A program made the position numbers and the translations under genes. From NCBI RefSeq assembly GCF_000143415.4, contig NW_003314282.1, positions 164,188-228,187 on the forward strand: DNA of 64,000 bases, in the 5' to 3' direction. This document shows positions 21,121 through 30,769 of this stretch, piece after piece. The DNA is from Selaginella moellendorffii. Lineage: Eukaryota > Streptophyta > Lycopodiopsida > Selaginellales > Selaginellaceae. The notes under the pieces were generated by a model that saw only the letters and a program-made list of their open reading frames with translations, made no database searches and was not told where the DNA came from. Every line of letters starts with the position of its first letter. Position 1 is the stretch's first letter.

Positions 21121-21707
21121 AATAGCTTTTGTGAACTTTGTAATAAATCTTGCAAATCAATAAAGTAATCTATTTCTATAAATCAAAGTGTCGTTTCTCT
21201 CGTTCGTTAGTACTTGGGTTAGTTTTGGCAGGCTGACTTTAGCACTTCAGTGCATGGGTCCAATCCATAACCATGGGGAAAACTATTATAGACTAATCAC
21301 AAGTCCCCGCCTCTCTCGATGGTTCATTTTTGAAAAGGGGCATGGTCATGTAAACAACTTAATCTGCCAGTTTATAATAGTTCCCGACAAGGTTGATTTC
21401 TTGCTTAGGGGAAGTTGGGCCTCTGGCCTTCTCCCTATGTCCCTGCAGGCAAGGATGTATCATTCCTTTGTAAGCCAAGTGGTGCTTGGAGAAGCAAGGG
21501 TGGCTAACTCCGTTAGTCATTTCCTTGTCGGCGACGGCCGGAGGGTGTTTGAGTCGTAACGTCTTTGGACGTAGAGGAGAGGTCGTTCCATAACTTATTT
21601 AAGTTGGTGCGTTTCCCACATAGTGTGCTTTCCGTTAACTTTCAGAGTTGTTTCCTTGACGGTTTGCTAGACTCGAGTATGCATCGACGAGGACGTCGAT
21701 CTTCCCC
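21121..21707 (+). other. G1 3' untranslated internal region
   Basis: About 590 bp between the chromodomain and the polypurine tract. A frame at 21188-21559 is open but has no recognisable motif and sits where chromoviruses have untranslated sequence, so I do not call a gene. Confidence 0.5.
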
Positions 21708-21720
21708 AAGGGGGGGAGAG
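21708..21720 (+). other. Polypurine tract of G1
   Basis: AAGGGGGGGAGAG lies directly before the 3' LTR (TGTCGTG at 21721). It is all purine and in the expected place to prime plus-strand DNA synthesis. Confidence 0.85.
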
Positions 21721-22444
21721 TGTCGTGAATGTGACTTCAGGTATTGAAAGATGCTTGTCGGCCAGTCCTTACGGACACTCTTTCCTTACTGCCATGACGG
21801 CAGGAGGTCAGTACTGCTGGTTCCCTTTATTGGCCCCTCTTGTCCAAGTGTTAGTAAACTGGACCTAACATCTGTACTTGGCCGGATGAGCATAAGGACG
21901 GAATTCCTAAGTGTTTATTTGGCCAAGCATACTTGGCCCGGCTTTTTAGTTCTTTTTTACTATATCTTGCACTGGCTTGGCAAGAACCCTCGCATATTGA
22001 GACTAGTCCCTTAATATCGCTAGTTGATAACTTACCGTGTCTGCCAAACACCCTCACTATCATGCCCTTTGTGTTAGTCTCATTTCGGTTCCAAATGTTA
22101 ATTATGGAAAGTGTCACGATTCGCTCATTTGGCATATCTACGGGATAGTGGTTGGAATGCATGTTCGACCACCTGAGACATTAATTTGGCTCCTGCTAGA
22201 CTGTGTTGCTCCTTATTTTGTGTCTGGCTTGGGTCTAAGCTCAAGCTCCACGCTGCTCTAGTCGGTGGGGTACCCTCCTCCTCGCGTTAGGCCACTTGTA
22301 TGTCAAAATTGTGCCAGACTCCGTCTGACACCATTTTGCGTGCAGGTGCTGGATACGGGGAGCTGGTGCTCGTGGGATTGTACCGGACCCTCATTTCGTA
22401 GTGCAATGGGCTTGGAGTTCGGCTCCAAATTCAAGTGTGCTACA
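21721..22444 (+). repeat. G1 3' LTR
   Basis: This LTR is 724 bp, beginning TGTCGTGAATG and ending GTGCTACA. It lacks the 207-bp block with the G run found in the 5' LTR, and its 79-bp block at 21911-21989 is in the opposite orientation. It is followed directly by the GATAA target duplication. Confidence 0.9.
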
Positions 22445-23145
22445 GATAATGCTCAACATTTGCATGAGTTTCCCACGTGTTTCCAACGGACGGCACTACA
22501 ATGGTACAATGGTTTGAACACATCCACTCGTGAGGATTGGAGTATTCTCCCAGACGTCTTCAAATGCACATTTGGACATGCCGACGATTATAATGATGTC
22601 TTTCAACAATTGCATCATCTTTATCAATGGCTATTCGAGTCAGTGATGCAATTTAGTATTTGTTTTCGAAGTCTCTTGCTTCGTGGAGAGTCAAATATGT
22701 TAGAGCAGATCAAGTTAGGAATTTTGTGGCTAGCACTTGCTCTAGCCACCCTTGACAATGCCCTTTGCTTGGCACAACGTTATAAAATGTCACCTCTTCC
22801 ACTATTTGTTACACATTCTTTAACTTTACTTCTTGTGGGAAATGGTTTTGTTCAAATAGAGGTTGATGCTACTGCTGCTCGAGTTCAAGGACTAGAATAA
22901 TCACATGGTTGTGGCCATGATGTCCACTGTTTAGCATGTGATGAAGTTAGTTACAATTATTGGCATTATCAGTGTTTTCTGGATTGGCAACCTCCATTTC
23001 TTGGATGAAGACCTTGGCATCAACAATGTCCTGTTGGTGTTGTTGTAATGGAAGGTATGGACACCGAGATGCATATGGGAAATGAGGAGTTGCACGAATA
23101 TTGGAAGGACCTTATGCGAATAAGTTAGTGATCCCTCCATATTTC
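22445..23145 (+). pseudogene. gag remnant of an older gypsy element (G2) beside G1
   Basis: Translation from the target duplication gives a capsid-like segment (AQHLHEFPTCFQRTALQWYNGL, then SLLLRGESNML) typical of plant gypsy gag, followed by a stop at 22900 and a cysteine-rich degenerate segment (CGHDVHCLAC) where a zinc knuckle is expected. It is cut on the left by G1 and on the right by LTR C. Its family seems to be that of element A, because element-A-like pol end and LTR follow LTR C. Confidence 0.7.
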
Positions 23146-24605
23146 TGTGAGACACCAAATCCCTAGGCCCCAAAGTGGAGCTGAAAGGGTGCCACATGGT
23201 AGTGGCCAAAGCAAAAGCTAAACGAGCGTAACACGTTTGGACTAAAAGCTCGAACTTGAAAGGTCGAGAGCGGGAGTGGAACTCCCAATGAAGGGCTCAA
23301 GGAACAAAAACGAAGCAAGCAATAAGTGAGTCTCTAGAAAAGGGACACAAGAGGACCAACACATGACATGTGGAAGTGTCTGAGATGAACCTGAGATGAA
23401 GTCTGAGGTGGAGTCCAAGACAGACGCGAGATGGAGTCCGAGATGGACCCAAGATGGAGTCCGAGATGGACCCAAAATGGAGTCCAAGATGGAGTCCGAG
23501 ATGGACTCGAGATGGAGTCCGAGATGGAACTGAGACCGAGATTGAATCTGAGTCCGAATCCGGGACCGAGACTGAGTCCAAGTCCAAGTCCGAGTCCGAA
23601 TACTAATACAAGCAGTTGGGTGAAAGCCCAAAGCAATCGTCCCCTGGGGGGGGGGTTCCAAAAGTATAATAGGGAGAGTGTGGGGGTTGGAGCCCAGTGG
23701 AGCCAGTTTGGCCAAGAAAAGTGGCCCAAGAAGGCCATACCCAGCTGTTGGGTGATGGGATGACTACTGGAAAGTCCAAGACTAGAGTGAATACGGACAG
23801 ACAAGTGGGGTAGCTTGGTGAAGTGTTCAAGAGTCGGCTCTAGTTTCCCCGGGAGATCGAATGATCGATGCTCCTAGTCCAAGTGTGGGTGGCACTACCT
23901 ACTTGGATACCTGGCGTGGCTCAACAGAACCTCGCTCTAAGCCCATGGCTAAAGCACCCAAAAGCGGAAGGCGGGAAGAGTACCCAGATGGCTTGCATAA
24001 GGCCATGGTGTTCTGAAATGTTGCCCTAAAGTCCCAGACTGTGGAAAGGAAGAGGAGTAAACCTCTGGCATAGTGACTAAGGATACAGTCACAGGGTGAG
24101 GAAGTCCCAGAGGACATTGGGACTTAGTGGTCGGGCCTATGGGCCTTGACCCAGTGGCAGTGTTGGTGAACACGGCCATGGGTTGGACGGGACTTGGTGG
24201 GGACTGAAAGAGGGATGTTGGGGAAAGATGTTCCCCTTGTCGGTGGGCATCTTAAGGATGCTAAGGAGTGGATCTGGGATGACCACTCATGGATAATTGG
24301 CCCAATCCTGGAGAGACAGGACAATGATGCAAGTGGTATTGGACCACCAGTGCGGCAAAAGTGATTAGGCATGGCTTTAGTGTAACAGGCTGCTATGTCG
24401 GTGGTACCTTTGAGTGTCGGTCATGGGATCAGACACGTGGAGCATTTGGACCAAGTGCACAGATTGAGTGGCAAGGATGCCATTCTCGAGGCTAGCCAGC
24501 CCCCAGTCTAGAATGGGACTTATGGAGGTTGTAAGTGAGACTCCTCCAAGTGGTCGGAGGTGTGGTTAGGTGACTGAAGTAGAATGGAAAAATTAGTCGT
24601 TTACA
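23146..24605. mobile_element. LTR C, same family as solo LTRs A and B, with non-matching flanks
   Basis: The 1460-bp block starts TGTGAGACAC after ATTTC and ends GTTTACA before TTATG, so there is no target duplication. On the left is gypsy gag and on the right the end of gypsy pol; thousands of bases that normally separate these are missing. This fits recombination between LTRs at two sites, or a deletion spanning one edge. It contains the hexamer array (about 23370-23600) and the G-tract module (23619-23668). Confidence 0.8.
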
Positions 24606-25027
24606 TTATGGTACATAGTTTATTTAAGGGGCTCCTTGCTCAGTGGAAAATACTATATCACAAGTTGGACCGCAAGTTTATGAAGTTCGACATGACATCC
24701 AGCAAGCTGATCCTCCAAAAACTGTGCATGTACGACAGCTAAAATGCTTCATACAAAGGGATCAAGAACAATTGACACCACTTACAGATCCACCGATGCC
24801 TCTTCTTGATGTTCCTCCAGATCTTAGCCCATCCACAAGAGAACCCTAATGGTCTTCTATCATTCTGAGAGGAGGGGATGATGTGATATTCAAATGTACA
24901 ACTACAATGCTATATATTAATATGGGATTTTGGTAGCCATCATATTGGTTTTAATCCGGATCACTCGCTCATGTATATAAACTAGGGTTTTTTCTTGTAT
25001 TCTCTTTCCATATTCCATGCACTCACA
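24606..25027 (+). repeat. 3' end of gypsy G2 with its LTR
   Basis: Bases 24606-24850 encode the end of integrase (VGPQVYEVRHDIQ, HVRQLKCF), matching 1341-1553 of element A. A purine tract (about 24866-24878) precedes an approximately 149-bp LTR that starts TGATGTGATATTC at 24879 and ends near CACTCACA at 25027. A TATATAAAC box lies at about 24976. Short LTRs of this size seem typical of the family here. Confidence 0.7.
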
Positions 25028-25124
25028 CCTGAAGTTTCTAGGGAATTCCCAATTTTCAAGAATTCCCAAAAAATTTCTCAAAGTTTCCCACATTGGAATT
25101 CCATTGGGAATTACAGGTTTAGTT

Positions 25125-25740
25125 TCTTGTGTTTGAGCAATGTGCTGGTGGGATCAATTCAATCGATTCATGTGAAGCAATTAATCCCACAGCACTCAGT
25201 TGATATTGTTGTTGAGCTCCTACTTTGGGAGGTCAACTGTCTGTAAGCGTCCAAAACAAATGAATCTCACATGATCAAGACTGATTTGATTCAAATGTGT
25301 CATCGGTCAAAACCTCAGCACTAGTTCACATCATATCAGGACAGCCAAGAACCCTAGCCAAGCTTATTTCATATGATCCAGCTCTTGTGATCCATTACTC
25401 CATACATTGAGCCAGTGTGCCATCTTTAGAGCACGTGGAATAACACGTGGCAATATAAGTTACTAGGAAAAAAAACAACTCAAAAACATCCAACTTTAGC
25501 CGAAATATGAGTTCAACACTACTACATTTACTACCATGACACCAAGCTTCCCACACCTGTGGAGCTCAAACAAGGTTCAGAGGCTTTCCAAATTCCAAGT
25601 GCGATACCTTGGGAAAATAAGAAATCACGAAGATGTTTGACATGATCTCATACATCACGGCATTGTCCCTGGCAAGTTCCACATACGCAACTCTCCTGAT
25701 CCCTACGTTCTTCCAACAATAAATCCATTTAAGTTAAGAA
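25125..25740. repeat. Diverged duplicate of the SDR-AP2M intergenic region, including a piece of the AP2M last exon
   Basis: Segments here match 37865-38450 in the same order: the end of the SDR gene (GCAATGTGCTGG), TCTGTAAGCGTCCAAAACAAAT, GACTGATTTGATTC, and ATCCAGCTCTTGTGAT, which is the complement of the last AP2M exon. The match fades after about 25430 apart from CCCACACCTG near 25545. No reading frame survives. It shows that DNA from near 38 kb was copied to the edge of the NTPase block. Confidence 0.65.
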
Positions 25741-25798
25741 TAAGACTGAAGAAAATATAATGAGCCCTAAATAAGGTACCTCTTTTCTAGGGCTTTCG

Positions 25799-27718
25799 AT
25801 GGTGGGCGACGAGTCCCTGCTGCGCGATTGGATCGATCGGCTTCCAGACTACTCCACTCCTGCGAAGCGCAAGCTGGTGGAGGCAGTGGAGTCGCAGCTC
25901 TTGTTCTCTGTCAAGGATTTGAAGCAACCTCGTGCCAGGGCTCGGTTACCGCGATGCCGCCTTCGCAACGAGATGACAGTGGCGGGCATGTTTGGCAACG
26001 CTCGCTCCGATGCAGTGCTGCGGCGCGTGCGGAGCATTGCGGATTCCATCGCAGCGCTTCCAAGCGTGGACTTCGCCGAGTTGAAAGTGTTTGACAAGCT
26101 GCCATGGCCGAGCTTGCAGCCCAGGGTGCCGTGCGTTCCGTCAGAGGCTGATGGCATCTGGCTTGTGGGGCGCCCAGTCTTCAAAGAGATCCTGGACAGA
26201 TTCGCGGCGAGCAAGGACGATGTGATAGACTTGGACGGGAATGTCGGCTCGGGGAAAACTTACCTCTTGCTCATGCTAGCTTTGCATTGTCTCCACACGT
26301 TCTCAAAGGAGAATGGAACAGCAGCAAGGAAGTCGCGGCTGGTTTGCATCTTTAGCATGCCAGACAACAATCCCGACTTGCTGACGGCGATCAGGGAGGC
26401 TCTCTTGGTGGCCTTTGCGGATGATGCTCCAACGTGCAACTGGCTGTGCTGCATTGAGGACTGGAAGGAGATGATGGAGGTGGTGTCATGGTTGAAACGC
26501 ACCAACGATCTGTTCTTCGTTGTCGACGAGTACGATGTTTTGGACAGCAGGGCCTCGAACAGCTCCCTTATGGACGTGTGGCTTGCTTTGAAAGCACTCG
26601 AGCAAAGCTCAACCTGCTTGCATGGTGGCTCGGCAAGGCGGAACGAGGCCTATGCCAGGGTTTTCAAGACCACTCACAACAGAAATTACCACTGCAAGTA
26701 CACAGCCTTCACGCCCGAGGAGACGAAGCAGTACATTACCTGGAAGGGCTTGCTGTCCGAGCCTGGTGAAATGCAGGCATTGACGGGAGGTTTGCCACTC
26801 ATGGTGCGTGTTTTCGTGGATTGCTACGTCACAGCGGCGACTTCTGCAGATCGTGAGGGCGAGGCGAGGGAGAAGTTTCTGTCCACCAAGGAGGTTGAAC
26901 AACAACGAAGGACTGTGGAACAGTGGGTGACGGAGATAGCAGCCTTGAAACGTGTCAGGAGGAGAAGAGCGGTGGCTGCACTATCGGATCTGATGGCTGG
27001 CAGAGGCAGGATCGACTCTGATAGTTTCGATCCTCGGTGGATTGTACAAAATGGAGACAAGTTTGCGCTGGTTTCTGATCTTGCCAAGGCAATGGTTGTG
27101 GCTGCCGTTGGAATGCATTTGAATAATGCAGATGGAGATGCCTTGATGATGAAAGTGGTGGAGCAGCTCATTGAAGAATGCATGGCCGCACACCCTGCAC
27201 CGTTGCTGGTTGGACTTATGGTGGAAAGGATCGTAATCCACATCGCAAAACAGTGGGGCATGGGGCCGATGAAGGGGAAGAAGATTGAAGCTTTTCATTA
27301 TTTCGGCTTGGATTTGGGACCAGTCCTAACGTACTCGCCAACAATTTATATCCCCAGCAGCTGGCAACACTGCTGCGTTGACTTTGCGACTCGGAGAGTG
27401 AAAAGTGATCTGCTCTTCATTGACGTGTTTCGAGTTTCTGTTGGGCCACAAAAAGGGATCACAAAATGGCAGAGTGCGAGCAAGTTCTTCAAGCCTGAGA
27501 ACATGAGTCTTTATACAGCTGGTTATGATGTGGAAGATATCAGATGGGGTTTTCACTGGATTGGTCCAGAGGGTGGTAAGCCAGACTGGTTTCCCTCAAG
27601 GTGGTCGTCTGCTGGAAGTGTTAACTATAATGAAACATACACTGTGTTCTCTGCCGTGGCACATCCCCAAGAGGTTGACAGAGTTTTTATCAAAGCACTC
27701 GAAGCCGTTGTGATATGA
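25799..27718 (+). CDS. Intact P-loop NTPase with C-terminal nuclease-like region (Crinkler-like, inferred)
   Basis: This is a 639-residue single-exon protein. Residues 147-154 are a Walker A motif (GNVGSGKT), 238-246 a Walker B-like strand (LFFVVDEYD), and 329-333 TGGLP, similar to the GG-P sensor region of STAND-type and Crinkler-type NTPases. The C-terminal third has an Asp (CVDF, about 528) followed 14 residues on by LFIDVFRVSVGPQKGI, which resembles the strand pair of a restriction-endonuclease fold as found in Crinkler proteins. What is seen is the P-loop and Walker B; the nuclease assignment is inference. Crinkler-type proteins are known as cell-death effectors in oomycetes and fungi and have relatives in some plants. 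It could instead be an unrelated plant AAA/STAND protein. No signal peptide is visible. Copies at 11422-13287 and 30770-31230 are broken. Confidence 0.75.
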   Translation: MVGDESLLRDWIDRLPDYSTPAKRKLVEAVESQLLFSVKDLKQPRARARLPRCRLRNEMTVAGMFGNARSDAVLRRVRSIADSIAALPSVDFAELKVFDKLPWPSLQPRVPCVPSEADGIWLVGRPVFKEILDRFAASKDDVIDLDGNVGSGKTYLLLMLALHCLHTFSKENGTAARKSRLVCIFSMPDNNPDLLTAIREALLVAFADDAPTCNWLCCIEDWKEMMEVVSWLKRTNDLFFVVDEYDVLDSRASNSSLMDVWLALKALEQSSTCLHGGSARRNEAYARVFKTTHNRNYHCKYTAFTPEETKQYITWKGLLSEPGEMQALTGGLPLMVRVFVDCYVTAATSADREGEAREKFLSTKEVEQQRRTVEQWVTEIAALKRVRRRRAVAALSDLMAGRGRIDSDSFDPRWIVQNGDKFALVSDLAKAMVVAAVGMHLNNADGDALMMKVVEQLIEECMAAHPAPLLVGLMVERIVIHIAKQWGMGPMKGKKIEAFHYFGLDLGPVLTYSPTIYIPSSWQHCCVDFATRRVKSDLLFIDVFRVSVGPQKGITKWQSASKFFKPENMSLYTAGYDVEDIRWGFHWIGPEGGKPDWFPSRWSSAGSVNYNETYTVFSAVAHPQEVDRVFIKALEAVVI

Positions 27719-27834
27719 TCTTGAGCTGAGATTAAACTCAGAAATAAAGATCTCTCTATGTTGCAATCATGGTTCGATATGTTAACACACGCTTATTTGC
27801 TGATTTTAGAATATTCTAATGTTTTTTATGCTTC

Positions 27835-28343
27835 TCCAGGCTTCTTGACAACCTTTCCATCTATCTTCAGCCCGGTTTCCAGCTTTTGTCACCGCGACGA
27901 AAGCCTGTCCATTTGGAGAGCATCGCTGGAGTTGCATGCGTTTTTGGCTCGCAGTTCTAAGTTGTCCCATCTGATCCTCTCAAACACGTCTTCGAGGTTT
28001 CCACACTTGAGAAACATATCGAGCGCTGCGTTTGCCACGAATATATCTGTGTCGGAGGAACAGCTTTTTCCAGAGCCGCCGCCTTGACGGCTCAGGAGCT
28101 TAAACGCTTCTTTCGCCGCCAGCTCGCCCTGATAGATTCTCCTCATAACAAGGTACCAAAACCGTCCACGAGACCAAACTGTGACTCGGCATCCTCTGAA
28201 AAACCTGGAAGGCGTCAGCCAAGTTCCCACACTCCCACACTTGGCATATAAACTGATGAGCGTGTTTGGAAGCTAAGCCCTGGCATCTCTCAACTTCCCT
28301 GTGAATTTCCCTGGCTTTATCGAGCGATGCAAACCTTACCAAA
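27835..28343 (-). pseudogene. PPR gene fragment (third copy)
   Basis: Several separated pieces of the PPR family at 8033-11188 occur here in collinear order with internal deletions, for example MPSHSLVSWTVLVPCYEEN and RFASLDKAREIHREVE. Frames change between pieces. The left junction to the NTPase 3' flank is the same as at 13405. It ends abruptly at about 28343, where transposase-like sequence starts. Confidence 0.8.
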
Positions 28344-28344
28344 A

Positions 28345-28890
28345 CTTACAAGTTCCGATGCTCTTCATGTGGCGAAGATGATATTGCTGAACGAGCTGCA
28401 ATTCAACGTGATCCCAGGAACCTCCTTCTCCAATGCCATTGGGATGGTTTCAACATTTCAAAGACAAACAACAAAATCAGGTAAAATTGAAGTTTTGTTT
28501 GTATGCTTTATGATCTAATTTGAATCTACTTTCTCCAGAGTTTCGGATCCTCAATGCTGGAAAGTTTTCAAATCACAGGCCTTTTCCAATTGTTTTTGTG
28601 CCACTGAGGAAGTTCGATGGGAAGACAGCAAGTGAGGTTGTTCCAGCAGTAGTATCCATCATCGTGGATGAGCTTGAAGAGCTGTTCGAGCATGGAATTC
28701 AGGTGGTGGATGGCGAAGCTGGAAAAGCATTCACGCTGAGAGCAATGCTCATGCAATGGGCTGGAGATTACAATGCACACTGTGAGGTTGGCAAAATCGT
28801 GAACAAGGGAAGGAATGGATGTCGTAGTTATGTGTTTTCATTTCTCTTAGCAATTTTGTTTAAGTGCTTGTATCTTCTCTATAGGTGTAT
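28345..28890 (+). pseudogene. tnp2-like (CACTA/Plavaka-type) transposase fragment
   Basis: In one frame 28348-28480 encodes CSSCGEDD and CHWDGFNISKTNNK. After an apparent 58-bp intron (GTAAAATTG to CTCCAG) the sequence FPIVFVPLRKFDGKT, VDELEELFEHG and FTLRAMLMQWAGDYNAHCEVGK follows. A second apparent 52-bp intron (GTTATGTG to CTATAG) would join GCR to RCIQ, giving a CRRC motif. The order DG-x-x-IS, VDEL-x-x-L-x-x-G, LRA, GD, CRRC is that of tnp2 and Plavaka transposases, which cut and paste DNA elements. The frame across the first intron does not join cleanly. Only the central part is present, so it is a dead fragment. Confidence 0.5.
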
Positions 28891-28894
28891 ACAA

Positions 28895-30736
28895 ATGGGC
28901 GCAGCTACTGAAACTACTTTGTATGATGAGGCAACGATGGAGCTGAAAGAGACTTTGAAGTTATTAATTGACAAAGAAGGAGACCTTGAGGAACAGGAAT
29001 CACAGATTGGCCACTTGCTCCAAAATCTGACACGGGAGGATAGGGATGTCGAACTACATGGCCTGCAAATATACGAATCTAGACTTTGGATGAAGATGGC
29101 GGAGCTTGCGTATGCATATTCGATTAAACTGAGGATCTCTCCACCCCTATTGCTCGTCAATGAATTCATGAGACAAGCTATCCAACTTGCTGAGCGCTCA
29201 ATCTCTCCAAGTGTTACAGTCCCTTCAGTTCTTGTTAACCATACTTGTCTGCTGTTTAAGATGGGCTTTACTACAGACTCCATCCAGAAATTCGAGGAGC
29301 TCCTCAGGTTCGTGGTCTCTCTCTGTTTCTGACGATAAGATTTATTTGTTCAGGTAATTGCTGCGAATGGATGGAAACTTCGGCTGTTTGAGCATAGGGA
29401 GGATCAACAATATAGAGTCACTCAAGCTCTACTTTAAAGGACTCCAGATGCTCCTACTGGATGCCAACGAGATCAAACGAGCACTGATCTGGTCTGATAG
29501 GAGCTATGCAAGAGACATGCTGTTTCTAGTCAGCAAAGAAGGGAATCGGGAGAACTCGATGGAGTTCGACATGGACGACGACAGAGCCTGGTCAGAAATT
29601 GAAGAAGTCTCCAAGATCATAGGAAAGGAAACAGCCATCTTGATTGTATCTAAGATTTCGACATCAACTTTCGACAACGTGGTTATCTATCTTCTACACA
29701 ATGGGAATCTTATCAACTACAGACACCAACGCGGCTTTCAAGCTTGCTCGCCATCGGATTTACTGAAACTACTGGATGCTAACGACGCAGACAGTACTCT
29801 CAGGGATTACTACAAGATCATCATCGAGCCTTTTGAGTCGCAGCTAGAAAGTATCCAACCCAAGAAACTTGTTTTTGTTCCAAGCGAGGTACTCTAATCC
29901 AGTTACTCTCGGGAAGCTGGCGCAGCACGAAATCTTTCGTTGCATCAGCTTCACGCAGGAAGTTGACGACACTACCTGTGTTGGCTTTCTTCAACAAGGA
30001 CTCCACCATCTCTCCTTCCTTTGTTGCGTAGATTAGATCTTTGGTGGGGTTTCCTACGACCAGGTATGATGAAGGCTGTGATTGCTGGGCTAGTCTTCTC
30101 TTGTCACAAGAGGAAACTGTGGCTACCGCATATTTCTGGATCAAGTAGTAATTGTCTTCATCGATCATGGCACCGAAAGGAACAACGGAGATATCCTACA
30201 AGTTTCGCAGCTCTTCAGAGTTTGCAAGTAAAAGAAAAAAAAGATAGCACATCGCAAGTCACGGGATAGTCCACCCCACTTACTTCCCAGATGGAGCTCT
30301 GATCTTGGCAGTGCCAGAGGACGACCTTGCAAAGTCAGCTCGATCTTCCGAGTTTGAGGAGTGCTTCTTGAGATCTCTCACGCTCACAGGGGACGAGGTC
30401 GTAGAGCTTGCAGGAGAAAGCCTGTTTCGAGCATCAGCTGCGGTTCTCAGCGCTTCCAGGAGAGTGTTTGCTGAGGGAACCTTGGCGCTGCCGAGGTCGT
30501 TCCACATCTCTGGAGTTCCGTCCGTGGTGATATCACTGTTGGACGTGAGAGACAAGCCCACCCTTGAGCTCATGGAGAAGATGTATGGGAATCTGGTGGA
30601 AGGGATGGATATTGCGAGCGCTCTCCAAAAGGCTGCTGTGGAGATGATCGAGGCCGACGATGGTTTCGAGATTTACGATGTAAGGGACTGGGCAGCGTTC
30701 TTCGTCTCGGGTAGTCTCAAGAACCCTAAATTTTAA
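28895..30736 (+). pseudogene. TPR-CHAT caspase-like protease gene, broken by an internal inversion
   Basis: The first part (28895-29310) is helical and TPR-like. A 43-bp intron (GTTCGTGG to TTGTTCAG) and a frame change follow. Residues read from 29415 (LQMLLLDANEIKRALIWSDRSYA) to 29888 (KKLVFVPSE) are the first half of a CHAT domain. The next 352 bp (29896-30247) encode the middle of the domain on the opposite strand (VPFGAMIDEDNYYLIQKYAV, LVVGNPTKDL). From 30248 the plus strand resumes with HIASHG, which holds the expected catalytic histidine, and runs to the typical end (SFHISGVPSVVISLLDV, WAAFFVSG). The expected catalytic cysteine in LSAC is serine here (AVLSAS). CHAT proteins are relatives of caspases and separases. 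The gene cannot make an active enzyme. Confidence 0.8.
29896..30247 (-). other. 352-bp inverted segment inside the CHAT gene
   Basis: If this block is turned round, the end of the upstream exon (VPSE) is followed by a GT...AG intron with a T-rich tract (its 3' part is the complement of 30196-30245), then DISVVPFGAM, and the block's end (NWI) joins in frame to HIASHG at 30248. Both reading frame and intron are restored, which fixes the breakpoints to within a few bases. The inversion must have happened after the gene structure was formed. Confidence 0.8.
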
Positions 30737-30769
30737 ATTCTTTTCCGTCCATTTTCCTAGGGTACAGCT

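Larger units (their letters stand above)
13870..22444 (+). mobile_element. Chromovirus-type Ty3/gypsy retrotransposon G1, near full length, carrying a nested solo LTR
   Basis: The LTRs start TGTYGTRAATGTGAC and end GCTACA (13870-14789 and 21721-22444). The whole is flanked by a perfect GATAA duplication (13865-13869 and 22445-22449). A primer binding site TGGTATTAGAG at 14792-14802 fits initiator methionine tRNA, and a purine tract lies at 21708-21720. Internal order is gag with zinc knuckle, protease, reverse transcriptase, RNase H, integrase, chromodomain. A 1436-bp solo LTR (18631-20066) splits the integrase, so the element itself was about 7.1 kb. Stops, frameshifts and damaged active sites show it cannot move by itself. 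Confidence 0.92.

Noticed and set aside
21188-21559. 123-codon frame between the G1 chromodomain and polypurine tract
   Set aside because: An envelope-like or extra gene was considered, but there is no signal peptide, membrane pattern or motif, and the position fits untranslated DNA.
23242-23830. Several overlapping open frames with repeated SISDSI/TPSRT-like phrases
   Set aside because: All come from the hexamer repeats of LTR C; no start context, no conservation of frame.
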